This document shows positions 5,575 to 8,162 of a DNA stretch of 8,162 nucleotides, piece after piece. The notes under the pieces were generated by a model, which saw only the letters and a list, made by a program, of their open reading frames with translations, ran no database searches and was not told where the DNA came from. Source of the stretch: Chloroflexota bacterium (GTDB taxonomy: Bacteria; Chloroflexota; Dehalococcoidia; UBA2979); assembly GCA_016875695.1 (NCBI GenBank), contig VGPB01000081.1:1-8162 (forward strand). Direction: 5' to 3'. The first letter of the stretch is position 1. Each line of letters opens with the position of its first letter. Both the position numbers and the translations under genes were made by a program.

Positions 5575-6951
5575 ATGCGGCTTGCGTCGGTGTACACAGG
5601 CTACTGGGTCGTGGCCGCGCTGTTCATCGCCGAGATTGCCGTCACGGGCGTCAGCTTCTACTCGTTCAGCATCTTCATCCGCGAGTGGCAGGCCGACGAC
5701 GAGCTGCGCTGGAGCCTGACCGCGATCAACGCGTCGTTCTGGGTTGGGCTGCCGCTGGCGGTGCTGAGCCCGCTCATGGGGCGCAGCATCGACACGCGCG
5801 GGCCGAAGCTGATGATGCTCGTCGGCGTGCCGATCGTCGGCGTGGCGTTCGTCGTCGAGGCGGTGATGACGGAGCTGTGGCAGCTGTGGCTCGCGCAGGG
5901 GCTGCTGGTGGTTGGGCAATCGGCGGCGTTCCTGGGCACGGGCAAGCTCGTCGGCATGTGGTTCGACCGCGATCGCGGGCGGATGATGGGCATCGCGCTC
6001 GCTGGCAACAACGCGGGCGGCATCATCATGGGCAAGCTCGTGCCGGTGATGATCGACGGTGTCGGCTGGCGGGCGACGCTCGGCTTCTTCGGCGTCGCGC
6101 TCGTGGTGCTCAACCTCGCGCTGATCTGGTTCTTCATCAGGGACCAGCCGGAGGACGTGTTGCGCGACGCGAGCGGCCGCCCCGACCGCGCGGCCGAAGT
6201 GCGCGGGGCGCGCGTGCTGATCGCCGCGCGCGACGCCGAGCGCGCGCGCAACGACGCCCAGGGGCGGCTGGGGCTGTGGCAGTTGACGGTGGGGCTGACG
6301 CTGCGCACGTTCGCCGACGCGTGGGGGCGCGGCATGGCCAGCGCGACGTTCTGGCTGCTCACGCTGAGCTCCGCCGCGACCTTCGTCTCGATCTTCGCGG
6401 TGCTCAACCAGCTGGGGAAGCACCTGGAGCTGGTGAACATCGACAAGGAGACGACGGGCACGGCGATCACGATCTTGGGCGCCGCGGGGCTGCTGGGGAA
6501 GGTGATCTTCGGGTACGCATCGGAGCGCATGCCGTCGCGCTTCAGCTTCGCGGCGGTGTGCGGGGTGCAGATCGTGGGCATCCTAGTGCTGCTCGTGGTG
6601 CGTTCGCCGGATCAGCAGGTGTTGCTGTGGATCTTCGCGGCCGTGTACGGCGTCGGGTTCGGCGCGGTGGGGGCGGTGCAGCCGCTGGTGATGGCGGAGT
6701 CGTTCGGGCTCGTTGCGTTCGGGGTCGTGTTCGGCGCGCTGCAACTGCTGCTACGCGTGGTGCAGGCAGGCATCCCGTTCGTCGTCGGGCGCTCGGTGGA
6801 CGTCACCGGCTCGTACGAGGCGGCGTTCATCGCGACGATGGTGGCGCTCGCGCTCGGCATCGCGTGCGCAGTGTTCGCGCGACCGCTGCCCGCCGCGCTG
6901 GAGGAGCGTGAGCGCTCGCGCGCGGCGACGGCCGCGGCCGGCGACACGTAG
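5575..6951 (+). CDS. MFS transporter
   Basis: A 458-residue, 12-helix carrier of the major facilitator superfamily. The first helix follows directly from the start (YTGYWVVAALFIAEIAVTG). The loop 2-3 motif is SPLMGRSIDTRGPKLMM (65-81). GMWFDRDRGRMMGIALAGNN, then AGGIIMG, is the helix 4-5 segment typical of MFS_1 proteins of the oxalate/formate and monocarboxylate-like branch. A long charged central loop with many Arg and Asp residues lies at about 190-240. The second half contains GAAGLLGKVIFGYASERMPS, the repeat of the loop motif. The ATG at 5575 is preferred over an in-frame ATG at 5464 because the 37 extra codons are low-complexity and the helix starts right after 5575; the ribosome site is weak (GGGACGG). 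LmbE follows after 21 bp and is probably co-transcribed. The substrate is unknown. Confidence 0.9.
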   Translation: MRLASVYTGYWVVAALFIAEIAVTGVSFYSFSIFIREWQADDELRWSLTAINASFWVGLPLAVLSPLMGRSIDTRGPKLMMLVGVPIVGVAFVVEAVMTELWQLWLAQGLLVVGQSAAFLGTGKLVGMWFDRDRGRMMGIALAGNNAGGIIMGKLVPVMIDGVGWRATLGFFGVALVVLNLALIWFFIRDQPEDVLRDASGRPDRAAEVRGARVLIAARDAERARNDAQGRLGLWQLTVGLTLRTFADAWGRGMASATFWLLTLSSAATFVSIFAVLNQLGKHLELVNIDKETTGTAITILGAAGLLGKVIFGYASERMPSRFSFAAVCGVQIVGILVLLVVRSPDQQVLLWIFAAVYGVGFGAVGAVQPLVMAESFGLVAFGVVFGALQLLLRVVQAGIPFVVGRSVDVTGSYEAAFIATMVALALGIACAVFARPLPAALEERERSRAATAAAGDT

Positions 6952-6972
6952 CGTGAAGCGGATGGGGGACGC

Positions 6973-7830
6973 ATGGCCGAGCAGCGCCTGCTGGCGGTGT
7001 ACGGGCACCCGGACGACGAGGGCCAGGCGGCCGGCACGCTCGCGGCGGCGCTGGCGGCGGGCGTGCGGGTGACGCTGTTGTGCGCGACGCGCGGCGAGGT
7101 CGGCGAGATCAGCGATGCCGCGCTCGCGACACCGAAGACCCTCGGCTACGTGCGGGAACTCGAACTGCGGGCGGCGATGGCGCAGATCGGCCTCGGCGAC
7201 GTGCGCTTTCTGCCGTACCGCGACAGCGGCATGGAGGGCACGCCGCCCAACGACGACCCGCGCTGCCTGCACCGCGCACCCGCCGAGGCGGTCGTCGGCG
7301 AGCTGGTCGGCCTGCTACGGGAGCTGCGCCCGCACGTGGTGCTGACCTGGGACGCCGAGGGCGGCTACGGGCACCCCGATCACCTCGCCGTGCACCGGCA
7401 CGTTACGGCGGCGTTCGATGCGGCGGGCGACGCCGCGCGCTACCCCGACCGCGGCGCGCCGTGGGCGCCGGCACGGCTGTACTGGGGCGCGCGGCCGATG
7501 AAGCGCTGGGCGGGCGTGTTCGCGGAGCTGGAGCGGCGCGGTCTCATCGGCGCGGACGAGCTCAACCCGGCGTTCCGCGAGCGCGCGGAGGCTGCGCTGC
7601 GTGCGCCGGACCCGCCGGTGAGCCTGCAGCTGGACGTGCGCGCCCACCTGGACGCCAAGCGCCGCGCGGCGCGCATGCATCGCACGCAGTTCGGGGAGGG
7701 TAGCCTGTTCGCGCGCATCCCGCCGGAGCTCGAGGCGGAGTTCTTCGGCGACGAGCTGTTCTACCGTGCCCGCCCGGCCTGGCCAGATGGGGCGGCGCCG
7801 GAGCGCGTGCTCTGGCCGAGCGAGGAGTAG
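6973..7830 (+). CDS. LmbE/PIG-L family zinc-dependent N-deacetylase
   Basis: A 285-residue cytoplasmic enzyme of the PIG-L/LmbE family, which removes acetyl groups from N-acetylglucosaminyl conjugates (for example MshB in mycothiol synthesis, BshB in bacillithiol synthesis) or related amides. The zinc site is intact: YGHPDDE at 10-16 gives His12 and Asp15 as ligands with Asp14 as the likely general base, and GHPDH at 133-137 gives His137. YRDSGMEGTP (82-91) followed by N-x-x-P is the substrate loop also seen in MshB-like members. Length fits this group. GGGGGA lies 3 nt before the ATG. The gene follows the MFS gene by 21 bp and precedes the ArsM-like gene by 66 bp. Thiol-sugar synthesis is possible, but no glycosyltransferase or ligase partner is in view, so the substrate stays open. 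Confidence 0.92.
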   Translation: MAEQRLLAVYGHPDDEGQAAGTLAAALAAGVRVTLLCATRGEVGEISDAALATPKTLGYVRELELRAAMAQIGLGDVRFLPYRDSGMEGTPPNDDPRCLHRAPAEAVVGELVGLLRELRPHVVLTWDAEGGYGHPDHLAVHRHVTAAFDAAGDAARYPDRGAPWAPARLYWGARPMKRWAGVFAELERRGLIGADELNPAFRERAEAALRAPDPPVSLQLDVRAHLDAKRRAARMHRTQFGEGSLFARIPPELEAEFFGDELFYRARPAWPDGAAPERVLWPSEE

Positions 7831-7881
7831 CGGCCGTGCTCGAGCGCTGGCCGCTGGGCCACACTGGGGGCGACCGATATC

Positions 7882-7889
7882 GAGAGAGG
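7882..7889 (+). promoter_or_regulatory. Ribosome binding site of the ArsM-like gene
   Basis: GAGAGAGG lies 7 nt before the ATG at 7897. It supports translation of a frame that has no stop before the window edge. Confidence 0.6.
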
Positions 7890-7896
7890 CGACACG

Positions 7897-8162
7897 ATGA
7901 GCGACCAGCCACAGCCCGCGCCTGAGCCGCTCGTCGTGCGGCGCACCGTTGTCGAGCGCTACGGCGCGCGCGCCCGCGCGGCGCTCGCGGCCGAGCGCGC
8001 CGTAGCGGCGGCTGGCGCCTGCTGCGAGCCGGCTGAGCCGGCTGCGCCGCGCCCGCTGCAGTTCCTGACGCTCGAGGACGACGCGGTGGACGCGCCGGCC
8101 TGCGACCCCAGCGACCCGAATTGTGCCGTCGGCGTCGCCGAGCCTGCGGCCTTCGGCGCGGC
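7897..8162 (+). CDS. Probable arsenite methyltransferase (ArsM-like), N-terminal part
   Basis: Eighty-eight codons are visible before the window ends, and the frame is still open. After a Pro-rich head, VVRRTVVERYGARARAAL (13-30) matches the 'V-x-E-x-Y-G' opening helix of bacterial arsenite S-adenosylmethionine methyltransferases. A Cys pair at 42-43 (GACCEP) falls where ArsM proteins carry an arsenic-binding Cys. Further Cys residues lie at 69 and 76, and VAEPAAFGA at the edge resembles the 'A-E-x-F-G-Y' segment just before the methyltransferase fold. ArsM adds methyl groups to As(III), producing volatile or less toxic species. The SAM-binding motif is not in view, so this rests on the N-terminal pattern alone; another Cys-rich class I methyltransferase is the main alternative. 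The Ala-rich linker between the Cys blocks is unusual. A ribosome site at 7882 supports the start. Confidence 0.55.
   Translation, partial: MSDQPQPAPEPLVVRRTVVERYGARARAALAAERAVAAAGACCEPAEPAAPRPLQFLTLEDDAVDAPACDPSDPNCAVGVAEPAAFGA

Noticed and set aside
7831..7853. Possible terminator hairpin after the LmbE gene (CGGCC at 7831-7835 with GGCCG at 7849-7853)
   Set aside because: The stem is only 5 bp with a 13-nt loop and no following T run; the next gene starts 66 bp away on the same strand.

Overview
The window is a very GC-rich bacterial segment (well above 65% by eye, with strong G/C preference at third codon positions) holding metabolic and transport genes and two IS3-family insertion-sequence remnants. 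The mix is consistent with Chloroflexota or a similar high-GC environmental lineage: a 'YGWW' MFS carrier, a YceI domain on an alanine-rich stalk, a LmbE-type deacetylase with a DSGM/GTP motif, and an ArsM-like N-terminus. No rRNA, tRNA or marker gene confirms this, so the taxonomy is only a guess.

Left edge (1-345): the 3' end of an IS3-family orfB runs in from outside the window and stops at 253. A likely IS terminus ends at 269. Directly after it, an open frame encodes a C-terminal tail resembling the PF04199 cyclase/kynurenine formamidase family, which suggests the IS cut into that gene.

Between the insertion sequences (363-5032): an aldo/keto reductase on the minus strand is divergent from an MFS transporter of the oxalate/formate-monocarboxylate type on the plus strand. 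A 324-bp gene-free stretch follows, then a membrane-anchored YceI-domain protein on the plus strand. That gene is tail-to-tail with an MFS_3/EntS-like exporter on the minus strand.

IS remnant (5090-5423): a 334-bp element on the minus strand has imperfect terminal inverted repeats. It keeps only the start of orfA and the end of orfB, joined in one frame but broken by a stop codon. It is an internally deleted, MITE-like IS3 derivative, and it lies in the gap between two divergent MFS genes.

Right part (5575-8162): a third MFS transporter, a LmbE/PIG-L zinc deacetylase 21 bp downstream, and, 66 bp further on, the 5' part of a probable arsenite methyltransferase (ArsM-like) that runs off the edge. 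All three are on the plus strand and could be one transcription unit.

I see no CRISPR array, phage module, toxin-antitoxin pair or clearly new system. The most informative signals are the IS-truncated cyclase tail, the deleted IS3 derivative, the shared termini of the two elements, and the Cys-containing N-terminus of the last gene.
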